Assembly: GCA_036273915.1 (NCBI GenBank)
Contig: DASUGR010000252.1
Location: forward strand, 1 to 17,428
Direction of reading: 5' to 3'
Origin: PLA2 sp036273915
GTDB taxonomy: Bacteria; Planctomycetota; PLA2
Length of the DNA stretch: 17,428 bases
Shown here in pieces: positions 1 through 6,604 of the stretch. Position 1 is the first letter of the stretch. Each line of letters opens with the position of its first letter. The translations under genes and the position numbers were made by a program. The notes beneath the pieces are model-generated. The model saw only the letters and a program-made list of their open reading frames with translations. It was not told the DNA's origin and made no database searches.

Positions 1-1
1 A

Positions 2-1225
2 ACCTTCCGGAAGGACTTCGAGGCGCTCGACCGCGTGGGCGGCCCGCTGCAAGCGCTCCGCCGCGGCGGCTGGGAGCGCTTCGCCGCGCACGGCATCCCC
101 ACGACGCGCGAGGAGGGGTGGCGGTTCACCGACCTGGCACCGCTCTCGAAGCAGGCGTTCGCGCACGGCCGCCCGTCGAAGAACGGCATCGCGTCCGCGA
201 AGGGCGGGATCGCGCCGGGCCTCGTGTTCGTCGACGGCCACTACCGCGCCGACCTCTCGGCCCCGCCGAAGGGCGTCGAGGTGGCGAGCCTCGCCGAGGC
301 GGTTCGCAAGGACCCCGGGCTCGCGGAAGGGTTGGGGGCCGCGGGGGAAGGGGAACCGTTCGTCGCGCTGAACGCCGCCTTCCTCGAGGACGGCGCGTTC
401 CTGCGCGTGAGGAAGGGGTTCCGCCTCCCCGTGCCCCTCCACCTCCTGTTCGTCGGGACGTCCAAGGCGGCGCACCCGCGCAACCTCTACCTGATCGAGG
501 AGGGCGCGGAGGCCGTCGTCGTCGAGACCTACGCGAGCGCGGGCGAGGCGATGCACCTGACGAACGCCGTCAGCGACGTCCGCGTCGGCAAGGGCGCCTC
601 GCTCGCCCACTACCGCCTCCAGCTCGAGGGGGCGTCGTTCCACCTCGGCGCCGTGCGCGCCCGGATCGCGCGCGACGGGCGGTTCGTGTCGCACAACGTT
701 GTCACGGGCGGCGTGCTCACGCGCAACGACATCACCGGCTCGCTGGAAGGCGAGAACGGGCACTGCACGCTCAACGGCCTCATGCTCCTCCGCGGCACGC
801 AGCACGCGGACAACTACACGCGGCTCGAGCACCGGATGCCGCACTGCGAGAGCCACGAGCTCTACAAGGGCGTGCTGGACGATCGCGCGTCCGGCGTCTT
901 CACCGGGCGCATCCACGTCTACCCGGACGCGCAGAAGACCGACGCCTACCAGGCGAGCGCGAACCTGCTCCTGACCGACACGGCGACCGTCGACTCGCAG
1001 CCGCAGCTCGAGATCTACGCCGACGACGTGAAGTGCTCGCACGGCTCGACGGTAGGCCAGCTCGATCCCGAGGCGCTCTTCTACCTGCGCTCGCGCGGGC
1101 TCGACGAGGTCGCGGCGCGCCACCTGCTCGTGCGCGCGTTTGCGGGCGACGTCGCGGACCGGCTCGACATCGCGGCCGTCCGCCAGCGGGTGGACGGGAT
1201 CCTCGCGGAGCGGCTCGGGGGGTAG
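2..1225 (+). CDS. sufD: SufD, Fe-S cluster scaffold subunit (5' partial)
   Basis: SufD is the SufB paralogue of the cytoplasmic SufBCD complex that assembles Fe-S clusters. The reading frame is open from base 2, so the true start probably lies left of the window; a GTG at 35 is the first possible start inside it, but the in-frame residues before it (ending ALDRV) look coding. Visible family hallmarks are the N-terminal segment with the REEGWRFTDLAPL motif (bases about 105-145), the beta-helix core, and near the C-terminus HELYKGVLDDRASGVFTGRI followed by VKCSHGSTVGQLD, whose Cys-Ser-His is the conserved SufB/SufD C-terminal signature. The C-terminal helical part matches the family length (about 400 residues or more). 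The stop lies 4 nt before sufS, so the genes are co-transcribed; sufB and sufC would be expected upstream, outside the window. Confidence 0.93.
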   Translation, partial: TFRKDFEALDRVGGPLQALRRGGWERFAAHGIPTTREEGWRFTDLAPLSKQAFAHGRPSKNGIASAKGGIAPGLVFVDGHYRADLSAPPKGVEVASLAEAVRKDPGLAEGLGAAGEGEPFVALNAAFLEDGAFLRVRKGFRLPVPLHLLFVGTSKAAHPRNLYLIEEGAEAVVVETYASAGEAMHLTNAVSDVRVGKGASLAHYRLQLEGASFHLGAVRARIARDGRFVSHNVVTGGVLTRNDITGSLEGENGHCTLNGLMLLRGTQHADNYTRLEHRMPHCESHELYKGVLDDRASGVFTGRIHVYPDAQKTDAYQASANLLLTDTATVDSQPQLEIYADDVKCSHGSTVGQLDPEALFYLRSRGLDEVAARHLLVRAFAGDVADRLDIAAVRQRVDGILAERLGG

Positions 1226-1229
1226 CCGG

Positions 1230-2465
1230 ATGCACCGGGTCGCCGCGCGTCCCGCCTTCGACGTCGAGACCGTCCGCAGGGACTTCCCCATCCTCGAGGG
1301 GCGCGTCTGGTGCAAGCCGCTCGTCTACCTCGACAACGCGGCGACCTCGCAGAAGCCGCGCGCGGTGCTCGAGGCGCTCGACCGCTACTACAAGGAGCAC
1401 AACAGCAACGTCCACCGCGGCGTCCACTGGCTCTCGGCGGCGGCGACCAAGGACTACGAGGGCGCGCGCGACAAGGTGCGCGACTGGATCCGCGCGGCGG
1501 CGCGCGAGGAGATCGTGTTCACGCGCGGCACGACCGAGTCGATCAACCTCGTCGCGCGGAGCTTCGCCCGCCCGCGGCTGAAGCCGGGCGACGAGATCCT
1601 CGTCACCGAGATGGAGCACCACAGCAACATCGTGCCGTGGCAGCTCGTGTGCGAGGAGGCGGGCGCGAAGCTCCGCGTCGTGCCGATCAACGACCGCGGC
1701 GAGCTCCGGTTCGACGAGAAGCTGCTGACGCCGCGCACGAGGCTCTTCGCCTTCGTGCACGTCTCGAACGCGCTCGGCACCGTGAACCCCGTGCGCGAGC
1801 TGGTGCGCGCGGCGCGCGCCCGCGGGATCCCGACGCTCGTCGACGGCGCGCAGGCGATGCCGCACGGGCGCGTCGACGTGCAGGACCTCGGCTGCGACTT
1901 CTACGTGTTCTCGGGCCACAAGGTCTTCGGGCCGACCGGGATCGGGGTCCTCTACGGGCGGCGCGAGCTGCTCGACGCGATGCCCCCCTACCAGGGCGGC
2001 GGCGAGATGATCAAGCGCGTGACGTTCGAGAAGACGACGTGGAACGACCTGCCCTACAAGTTCGAGGCGGGCACGCCCGACATCGCGGGCGCGGTCGGCC
2101 TCGGCGCCGCGCTCGACTACCTGGCGACGCTCGACGGCGAGGCGGTGCGCGCGCACGAGGAGTCCCTCCTCGCGCGGGCGACGGCGGCGCTCTCCGCGAT
2201 CCACGGGCTGAGGATCATCGGCGAGGCGCGCCACAAGGCCTCGCTCGTCACGTTCGCGATGGAGGGCGTGCACCCGCACGACGTCGGCCAGATCCTCGAC
2301 CAGGAGGGCGTGGCGGTGCGCACGGGGCACCACTGCGCGCAGCCGGTCATGGACCGCTTCGGCGTGCCGGCCACGACGCGCGCCTCCTTCGCCTTCTACA
2401 ACACCTTGGCCGACGTCGACGCGCTCGTCGCGGCGCTCGCCAAGGTGCGGGAGCTCTTCGCGTGA
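1230..2465 (+). CDS. sufS: SufS, group II cysteine desulfurase
   Basis: This PLP enzyme removes sulfur from L-cysteine and passes the persulfide to the Suf scaffold through SufU. The ATG at 1230 gives 411 aa, a normal SufS length; the run of G bases at 1217-1222, overlapping the end of sufD, can act as ribosome binding site. The N-terminus shows the SufS pattern FPILEGR...LVYLDNAATSQKP. The PLP-binding lysine is K231 in SGHKVFGPTGIG, and the catalytic cysteine is C369 in TGHHCAQP, the class II arrangement seen in E. coli SufS (K226, C364). EMEHHSNIVPWQ is also typical. The last codons overlap the GTG start of sufU (GTGA). I see no damage, and the assignment is firm. The partner choice of SufU rather than SufE is inferred from the neighbouring gene. 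Confidence 0.96.
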   Translation: MHRVAARPAFDVETVRRDFPILEGRVWCKPLVYLDNAATSQKPRAVLEALDRYYKEHNSNVHRGVHWLSAAATKDYEGARDKVRDWIRAAAREEIVFTRGTTESINLVARSFARPRLKPGDEILVTEMEHHSNIVPWQLVCEEAGAKLRVVPINDRGELRFDEKLLTPRTRLFAFVHVSNALGTVNPVRELVRAARARGIPTLVDGAQAMPHGRVDVQDLGCDFYVFSGHKVFGPTGIGVLYGRRELLDAMPPYQGGGEMIKRVTFEKTTWNDLPYKFEAGTPDIAGAVGLGAALDYLATLDGEAVRAHEESLLARATAALSAIHGLRIIGEARHKASLVTFAMEGVHPHDVGQILDQEGVAVRTGHHCAQPVMDRFGVPATTRASFAFYNTLADVDALVAALAKVRELFA

Positions 2466-2917
2466 GCGACCAGCTGCGCGAGCTCTACCAGGAGCTCATC
2501 CTCGACCACAACAAGAAGCCGCGCAACCGGCGCCCGATGGCGGACGCGACGGCGGACGCGGACGGGTTCAATCCGCTCTGCGGCGACAGGATCCACGTCT
2601 TCGTGAAGCTCCTTGGCGACCGGATCGAGGACGTGTCGTTCGACGGCATGGGCTGCGCGATCTCGACCGCGTCCGCCTCGCTGATGACGACCGCGCTCAA
2701 GGGGAAGACCATCGCCGAGGCGCGGGCCCTCTTCCAGAGGTTCCACGAGATGGTGACCGGCGAGCCGGGCGCCGCGGTGGACGCGGACGCGCTTGGCAAG
2801 CTCGCGGTGTTCCAGGGCGTGTGCGAGTTCCCGGTGCGCGTGAAGTGCGCGACGCTTTGCTGGCACACGCTGAAAGCGGCGATCGACCGGTCCCAGGAAA
2901 CGGTGACGACGGAGTAG
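2462..2917 (+). CDS. sufU: SufU, zinc-dependent sulfurtransferase of the Suf system
   Basis: This IscU-fold protein, in the families studied (Bacillus-type SufU), acts as a zinc-dependent sulfur acceptor for SufS. The GTG start at 2462 overlaps the sufS stop by 4 bases (GTGA), indicating translational coupling, and yields 151 aa. The ligand set is present: C40 with D42 (NPLCGD), C65 (GMGCAIS) and C129 (VKCATLCW). Between C65 and C129 is the longer insert that separates SufU from IscU (IscU also carries an LPPVK motif, not seen here). An extra cysteine, C133, follows C129. The gene sits between sufS and the DUF59 gene, as in many SufU-type operons. Function as a sulfur relay rather than a scaffold is inferred from the family. 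Confidence 0.94.
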   Translation: MSDQLRELYQELILDHNKKPRNRRPMADATADADGFNPLCGDRIHVFVKLLGDRIEDVSFDGMGCAISTASASLMTTALKGKTIAEARALFQRFHEMVTGEPGAAVDADALGKLAVFQGVCEFPVRVKCATLCWHTLKAAIDRSQETVTTE

Positions 2918-2920
2918 GCG

Positions 2921-3277
2921 ATGACGGATCCGGCTGCGGCGGGGGATGAGGGGGCCCGGGGGAGCGGGGGCGAGGAAAAGCCCGGGACGCGCGACCTCGT
3001 GATCGAGGCGATCCGCGGCTGCTTCGATCCCGAGATCCCCGTGAACATCTACGACCTGGGCCTCGTGTACGAGGTGAGGGTCGAGGGGACGCACGCGTAC
3101 GTGAAGATGACGCTCACGTCGCCGGCGTGCCCGGTGGCCGGCACGTTGCCGATCGAGGTGAAGAACCGGGTGGAGATGGTCGAGGGGATCGAGACGGCGG
3201 AGATCGACCTCGTGTGGGACCCGCCCTGGACCCCCGCCAATCTAAGCGAAGCGGCCCGCCTCCAACTCGGCATGTAG
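2921..3277 (+). CDS. DUF59/MIP18-family Fe-S assembly protein (SufT-like)
   Basis: This 118-aa protein is a DUF59 (PaaD/MIP18/SufT-type) protein, a family that helps mature Fe-S proteins. The signature DPEIPVNIYDLGLVYEV is at residues 36-52, followed by TSPACPVAG with the conserved reactive C70 and the terminal VWDPPWTP pattern found in Suf-operon members. The ATG at 2921 is 3 nt after the sufU stop, and GGAG overlapping that stop is a good ribosome binding site. The first 24 residues are a poorly conserved Gly/Glu/Ala-rich leader encoded by a run of G tracts (2937-2976). It is the last gene of the suf block. The name sufT is often used for this position, but the members are diverse, so I leave the symbol empty. 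Confidence 0.9.
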   Translation: MTDPAAAGDEGARGSGGEEKPGTRDLVIEAIRGCFDPEIPVNIYDLGLVYEVRVEGTHAYVKMTLTSPACPVAGTLPIEVKNRVEMVEGIETAEIDLVWDPPWTPANLSEAARLQLGM

Positions 3278-3346
3278 GTCTCCAGGTCAACGGTTAACGT
3301 AGCTGGCACGCCCAACTGCAGCCACAGCAATGGGTTACGCCGGCAC

Positions 3347-3370
3347 GGGTGCGGAATTCGTTCCGCACCC
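3347..3370 (+). terminator. 10-bp hairpin with TTCG loop, likely suf operon terminator
   Basis: A perfect 10-bp inverted repeat (GGGTGCGGAA at 3347-3356, TTCCGCACCC at 3361-3370) encloses the very stable tetraloop TTCG. It lies 69 nt after the last suf gene. No T-tract follows, so it is not a textbook intrinsic terminator; it could instead protect the mRNA 3' end. CGGCAC at 3341-3346 can also pair with GTGCCG at 3387-3392, adding an outer 6-bp stem. The arms and loop are seen directly; the role is inferred. Confidence 0.6.
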
Positions 3371-3392
3371 CGGGGGAGGACCGGCCGTGCCG

Positions 3393-3398
3393 TACGAT
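3393..3398 (+). promoter_or_regulatory. TACGAT, candidate -10 box for a leaderless Rieske gene transcript
   Basis: TACGAT fits the TANNNT -10 pattern and lies 8 nt before the ATG at 3407. No Shine-Dalgarno sequence is present between the two (acgccccc), so transcription could start at or next to the ATG. No clear -35 box is visible. Confidence 0.4.
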
Positions 3399-3406
3399 AC
3401 GCCCCC

Positions 3407-4495
3407 ATGGACGGACGGATCGAGATCGACCCGGATATCCGGGTCGCGCGGACGCTCCCGGCGGCCTGCTACCGCGACCCCGCGTTTCTCGAGCGGTGCC
3501 GCGAGACCGTGTTCGCCCGGTCGTGGCAACTCGCAGCGGACGAGGAAACCGTCGCAGAGCCGGGCCGCGTCCACCCGTTTCCCTTCCTCGACGGCTGCGT
3601 CGACGAGCCGCTGCTCCTCGCGCGCGACCGGCAGGGAGCGGTCCGCTGCCTGAGCAACGTCTGCACCCACCGCGGCAACCTCGTCGTCCAGAACCCCGGC
3701 TCCTGCACCGAGCTCAAGTGCGCCTACCACGGCCGCCGCTTCGCGCTCGACGGCTCGTTCGAGCACATGCCCGAGTTCAAGGAGGCCGCCGGTTTCCCGA
3801 CGAAGGCCGACGACCTGCCGCGCCTCCCCCTCGAGCGCTGGGGGATGTTCCTCTACACGGCGCTCCGCCCCGCGTGCACGTTCAGCGAATGGTCGGGAGA
3901 GGTCGCGCGGCGCCTCGCCGGCGTGGCGCTTCACGGCATGCGCCCCGACCCCACGCGGTCGCGCGACTACGAGGTGCGCGCGAACTGGGCGCTCTACGTG
4001 GACAACTACCTCGAGGGGTTCCACATCCCGTTCATCCACGGCGGGCTCAACGCGGAGCTGGACTACGGTTCCTACGCGACCGAGCTCTTCCGCCGCGCGA
4101 ACCTCCAGGTGGGCTACGCGGAGGGGACCGAAGCGGTGCTCGACCTCCCGCCCGGCTCCCCGGACCGCGGCAGGCAGGTCGCGGCCTACTACGCGTGGCT
4201 CTTCCCGAACCTGATGCTCAACTTCTACCCGTGGGGGCTCTCGATCAACATCGTGAAGCCGCTCGCGGTGGACCGCACGCGCGTGACGTTCCTCTCGTAC
4301 GTGCGCGACGAATCGAAGCTCGACCGCGGTGCGGGGGCCGGGCTCGACCGGGTGGAGCTGGAGGACGAGGCTGTCGTGGAGGCGACGCAGAGGGGCGTGC
4401 GGTCGCGCCTCTACGACCGCGGCCGCTACTCGCCGACGCGCGAGCAGGGCGTCCACCACTTCCACCGCCTGCTGGCCGAGGCGGCGAACGGATAG
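3407..4495 (+). CDS. Rieske non-heme iron oxygenase, alpha subunit
   Basis: This 362-aa protein is a ring-hydroxylating/demethylating-type oxygenase large subunit. The Rieske [2Fe-2S] site is C86-T-H88 and C105-A-Y-H108. The catalytic domain has NWALYVDNYLEGFHIPFIH with N193, D199, E203 and the iron ligands H206 and H211; the third carboxylate ligand is probably in the ELEDEAVVE stretch near residue 320, followed by the usual Q-G-S...E-x-G-V-x-x-F tail. Length and layout fit the single-component alpha family that includes choline monooxygenase- and carnitine-oxygenase-like enzymes. No reductase or ferredoxin gene is adjacent, so the electron donor must be encoded elsewhere and the substrate cannot be named. 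The start has no Shine-Dalgarno sequence but a -10-like box 8 nt upstream. It follows the suf genes that would supply its cluster, but is probably a separate unit. Confidence 0.9.
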   Translation: MDGRIEIDPDIRVARTLPAACYRDPAFLERCRETVFARSWQLAADEETVAEPGRVHPFPFLDGCVDEPLLLARDRQGAVRCLSNVCTHRGNLVVQNPGSCTELKCAYHGRRFALDGSFEHMPEFKEAAGFPTKADDLPRLPLERWGMFLYTALRPACTFSEWSGEVARRLAGVALHGMRPDPTRSRDYEVRANWALYVDNYLEGFHIPFIHGGLNAELDYGSYATELFRRANLQVGYAEGTEAVLDLPPGSPDRGRQVAAYYAWLFPNLMLNFYPWGLSINIVKPLAVDRTRVTFLSYVRDESKLDRGAGAGLDRVELEDEAVVEATQRGVRSRLYDRGRYSPTREQGVHHFHRLLAEAANG

Positions 4496-4558
4496 GCGCC
4501 CCCCTCCCCGGAGCCCCTCCCCCTTGCACCCTCCGGCCCCGCCGCATCCAATCAGGGC

Positions 4559-6016
4559 GTGCTCCGCCGCATCCTCGAGGAGCCCTCCGGCCACGTCCGC
4601 GTCCGCGGCCTCTTCCTGACCGGCCTCGGCGTCGTCTACCTCTGCGCGTTCGTCTCGCTCTGGGTCCAGATCCACGGCCTCATCGGCGAGCACGGCATCG
4701 CGCCGGCGGGCGACACGCTCGACTGGGTCGAGCAGCGGGGCGGCGGCCTCCTCCGCTTCCCCACGCTCCTCTGGCTCGGCTGGGGCGACCGCGCGCTCGA
4801 CCTCCTCTGCGGCGGCGGCGGCGCGCTCTCGGTCTCCCTCATCCTCGGCTTCGCGCGGCTGCCGTGCCTCGTCCTCCTCTGGGCCTTCTACCTCTCGCTC
4901 TTCCGCGCCGGGCTCATGTTCACGTCGTTCCAGTGGGACACGCTGCTGCTCGAGTCGGGCTTCCTCGCGATCTTCCTCGCGCCTTGGAACCCGACGCCTT
5001 GGGGGGCCCGGGGGCGGAGCGCGCCATTCCTCGCGATCTGGGCGCAGCGCTACCTGATCTTCCGGCTCATGTTCGCGTCCGGCGTCGTGAAGATCACGGC
5101 GGGCGACCGCGCGTGGTGGCCCGACCTGACCGCGCTCTCGTACCACTACCGCACGCAGCCGCTGCCCACCGTGCTCGCCTGGTACGCCGACCATTTCCCG
5201 ATGTGGTTCCACAAGGCGACCGCGGTGGCGACGTTCGCCGTCGAGCTGGTCGTTCCCTTCCTCATCGTCCTCGGGCGTATCCCGCGGCTCCTCGCCTTCC
5301 TCTGCTTCGTGGGGCTCCAGATCACGATCGCGCTCACCGGCAACTACGGCTTCTTCAACCTGCTGACCGCGGTGATCGCGCTGACGCTTCTCGACGATTC
5401 GATGCTGCCGTGGAAGCGCGAGCTCACGGCCGCGCCGCCGGGGCCCGTCGCGCGGTGGGCGCGGCGGTGCGCGCTCGTGCCGCTCCTCCTGCTCGCGACG
5501 CTCGAGTTCGCGGCGGGGCTCGGCTGGAAGGAGCCGCCCGATCTGCACGACGTGCGCGTCGCCGCGGACCCGCTCCGGCTCACGAGCAGCTACGGCCTCT
5601 TCCGGGTGATGACGAAGGAGCGGCGGGAGATCGTGGTCGAGGGCTCGCGCGACGGGAAGACGTGGGAGCCCTACGCGTTCCAGTGGAAGCCGGGCGATCC
5701 CCTTCGCGCGCCCGGTCTCGTGCAGCCCCACATGCCGCGGCTCGACTGGCAGATGTGGTTCGCGGCGCTCCGGGACGAGGACGAGCCCGCCCCCTGGTGG
5801 TTCGACGCGTTCCTCGCCCGGCTGCTGGAGAACGAGCCGTCGGTCACCGCGCTGCTCGAGCGAAACCCGTTCCCCGGCGAGCCGCCCCACTACATCCGGG
5901 CGACGAGCTACCGCTACGAGTTCACGACGGCGGAGGAGCGGCGGGCGACGGGCGCGTGGTGGAAGCGGACGGACGAGCGCCCGTACTCGCCCGTCCGCTG
6001 GCTGCGGCCGGGTTAG
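4559..6016 (+). CDS. Lipase maturation factor (LMF1/2) family membrane protein
   Basis: This 485-aa protein matches the LMF family, named for vertebrate ER proteins needed for lipase folding; bacterial roles are unknown. The N-terminal two thirds (to about residue 325) hold several hydrophobic segments, for example FLTGLGVVYLCAFVSLWVQI and CLVLLWAFYLSLFRAGL, with the family block MFTSFQWDTLLLESGFLAIF. The C-terminal soluble part carries the most diagnostic pattern: VVEGSRDGKTWEPYAFQWKPG near residue 360 and PHMPRLDWQMWFAAL near residue 395. The start is a GTG at 4559 with no Shine-Dalgarno sequence; TCCAAT six bases upstream is a weak -10 candidate. The 63-nt gap after the Rieske gene contains only a C-rich tract (4500-4524). 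A link to lipids or an exported enzyme is possible, but nothing in the window proves it. Confidence 0.88.
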   Translation: MLRRILEEPSGHVRVRGLFLTGLGVVYLCAFVSLWVQIHGLIGEHGIAPAGDTLDWVEQRGGGLLRFPTLLWLGWGDRALDLLCGGGGALSVSLILGFARLPCLVLLWAFYLSLFRAGLMFTSFQWDTLLLESGFLAIFLAPWNPTPWGARGRSAPFLAIWAQRYLIFRLMFASGVVKITAGDRAWWPDLTALSYHYRTQPLPTVLAWYADHFPMWFHKATAVATFAVELVVPFLIVLGRIPRLLAFLCFVGLQITIALTGNYGFFNLLTAVIALTLLDDSMLPWKRELTAAPPGPVARWARRCALVPLLLLATLEFAAGLGWKEPPDLHDVRVAADPLRLTSSYGLFRVMTKERREIVVEGSRDGKTWEPYAFQWKPGDPLRAPGLVQPHMPRLDWQMWFAALRDEDEPAPWWFDAFLARLLENEPSVTALLERNPFPGEPPHYIRATSYRYEFTTAEERRATGAWWKRTDERPYSPVRWLRPG

Positions 6017-6075
6017 GAGTCGTGCGAGAGCAAATGCGTCAAACACCGAGGCCGAGCGAGACGGCGCAGCATCGC

Positions 6076-6103
6076 GTCGTCGCAGCCGGCCGTGCGCGAC
6101 GAC
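6076..6103. terminator. Weak inverted repeat in a convergent spacer
   Basis: GTCGTCGC (6076-6083) and GCGACGAC (6096-6103) form an 8-bp stem with a 12-nt loop between the convergent LMF and STAS genes. It has no T-tract, so a bidirectional terminator role is only plausible. GAGTCGT at 6017-6023 could compete by pairing with ACGACTC at 6099-6105. Confidence 0.3.
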
Positions 6104-6109
6104 TCAGGC

Positions 6110-6129
6110 GAGGGGGCTCCGGGGGCCGC
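6110..6129 (+). repeat. 20-nt G-rich exact repeat, copy 1 (intergenic)
   Basis: GAGGGGGCTCCGGGGGCCGC occurs here in the 129-nt LMF/STAS spacer and again, base for base, at 7968-7987 inside a coding region. Looser relatives are seen at 2948-2965 and 5001-5020, and in complementary form near 4501-4524. Confidence 0.7.
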
Positions 6130-6145
6130 CCGCTGGCGCCAGGGA

Positions 6146-6505
6146 CTACCCGTTGATCCAGGCCAGCGCGGTCGCGCGCTCCGACGTCGGGAAGACCCGC
6201 ACCGGGCACGGGATCAGCCAGGCGAACGAGCGGACGGCCCCGTTCACCCACTTGAGGTCCGAGACCACCGCGATCCGCTCGAACGCCTTGAGGTGCCGTA
6301 TGCCCACCTTCGCGTCCTCCCACATCGCACCCACCGAGAAGCCGGCCTCCGGCCCCAGCTCGTAAAACATCCGGATCCGGTCCCGGGTCTGGAGTCGCTG
6401 CTCCAGCGCCGGGACCAGCGTGTGGTCGTAGTCCTCGGCTGTCACCTTGCCGGTCGCGCGCACGGCGAGGACGTTCTCCGGGGTGTCCGTCAGGATCTCG
6501 ATCAT
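6146..6505 (-). CDS. SpoIIAA-like / STAS-SEC14-type small protein
   Basis: This 119-aa cytoplasmic protein resembles the SpoIIAA-like family (alpha/beta, STAS/SEC14-like fold): a short beta opening (MIEILTDTPENVLAVRATGKVTAEDYD), a central FYELGP...AMWEDAKVGIRHLKAFERIAVVSD segment and a C-terminal VRVFPTSERATALAWI. Family members are often orphan genes with no proven role. The ATG at 6505 has a strong ribosome binding site (GGGAGG, - strand, 6511-6516). It is the only - strand gene in the left two thirds, transcribed divergently from the HtrA gene and convergently with LMF. It lacks an adjacent anti-sigma kinase or sigma factor, so a partner-switch role is not supported here. Confidence 0.8.
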   Translation of the reverse strand: MIEILTDTPENVLAVRATGKVTAEDYDHTLVPALEQRLQTRDRIRMFYELGPEAGFSVGAMWEDAKVGIRHLKAFERIAVVSDLKWVNGAVRSFAWLIPCPVRVFPTSERATALAWING

Positions 6506-6523
6506 GGTCACCTCCCACGGTCG

Positions 6524-6529
6524 AGTGTA
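6524..6529 (-). promoter_or_regulatory. TACACT, candidate -10 box for the STAS-like gene
   Basis: On the - strand TACACT stands 18 nt before the ATG, with the GGGAGG ribosome binding site between them, so this gene appears to have a normal short leader, unlike its divergent neighbour. No convincing -35 is seen. Confidence 0.4.
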
Positions 6530-6592
6530 GGGCGGAACCGCGCCCCCGCGTCCCCTCCCCTCCCCGGGCCCCTCCCCATCGCCCATCCCGGG

Positions 6593-6598
6593 TAGACT
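6593..6598 (+). promoter_or_regulatory. TAGACT, candidate -10 box for a leaderless HtrA transcript
   Basis: TAGACT lies exactly 6 nt before the GTG at 6605. No Shine-Dalgarno sequence exists between box and start. Together with the - strand TACACT at 6524-6529 it defines a 99-nt divergent promoter region. Confidence 0.42.
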
Positions 6599-6604
6599 CG
6601 TCGC

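Noticed and set aside
3278..3406. A tRNA or riboswitch in the suf/Rieske spacer
   Set aside because: No cloverleaf arms, anticodon stem or known riboswitch core could be built; only the UUCG hairpin is convincing.
3335..6046. A 903-codon open frame on the - strand opposite the Rieske and LMF genes
   Set aside because: It is rich in Arg, Glu and Ala with no recognisable domain and spans two genes and their spacer; it is a mirror frame caused by high GC in third codon positions.
6146..6505. The STAS-like protein as a true anti-sigma factor antagonist
   Set aside because: No anti-sigma kinase or sigma gene is adjacent and the canonical phosphorylatable Ser motif of SpoIIAA is not evident.
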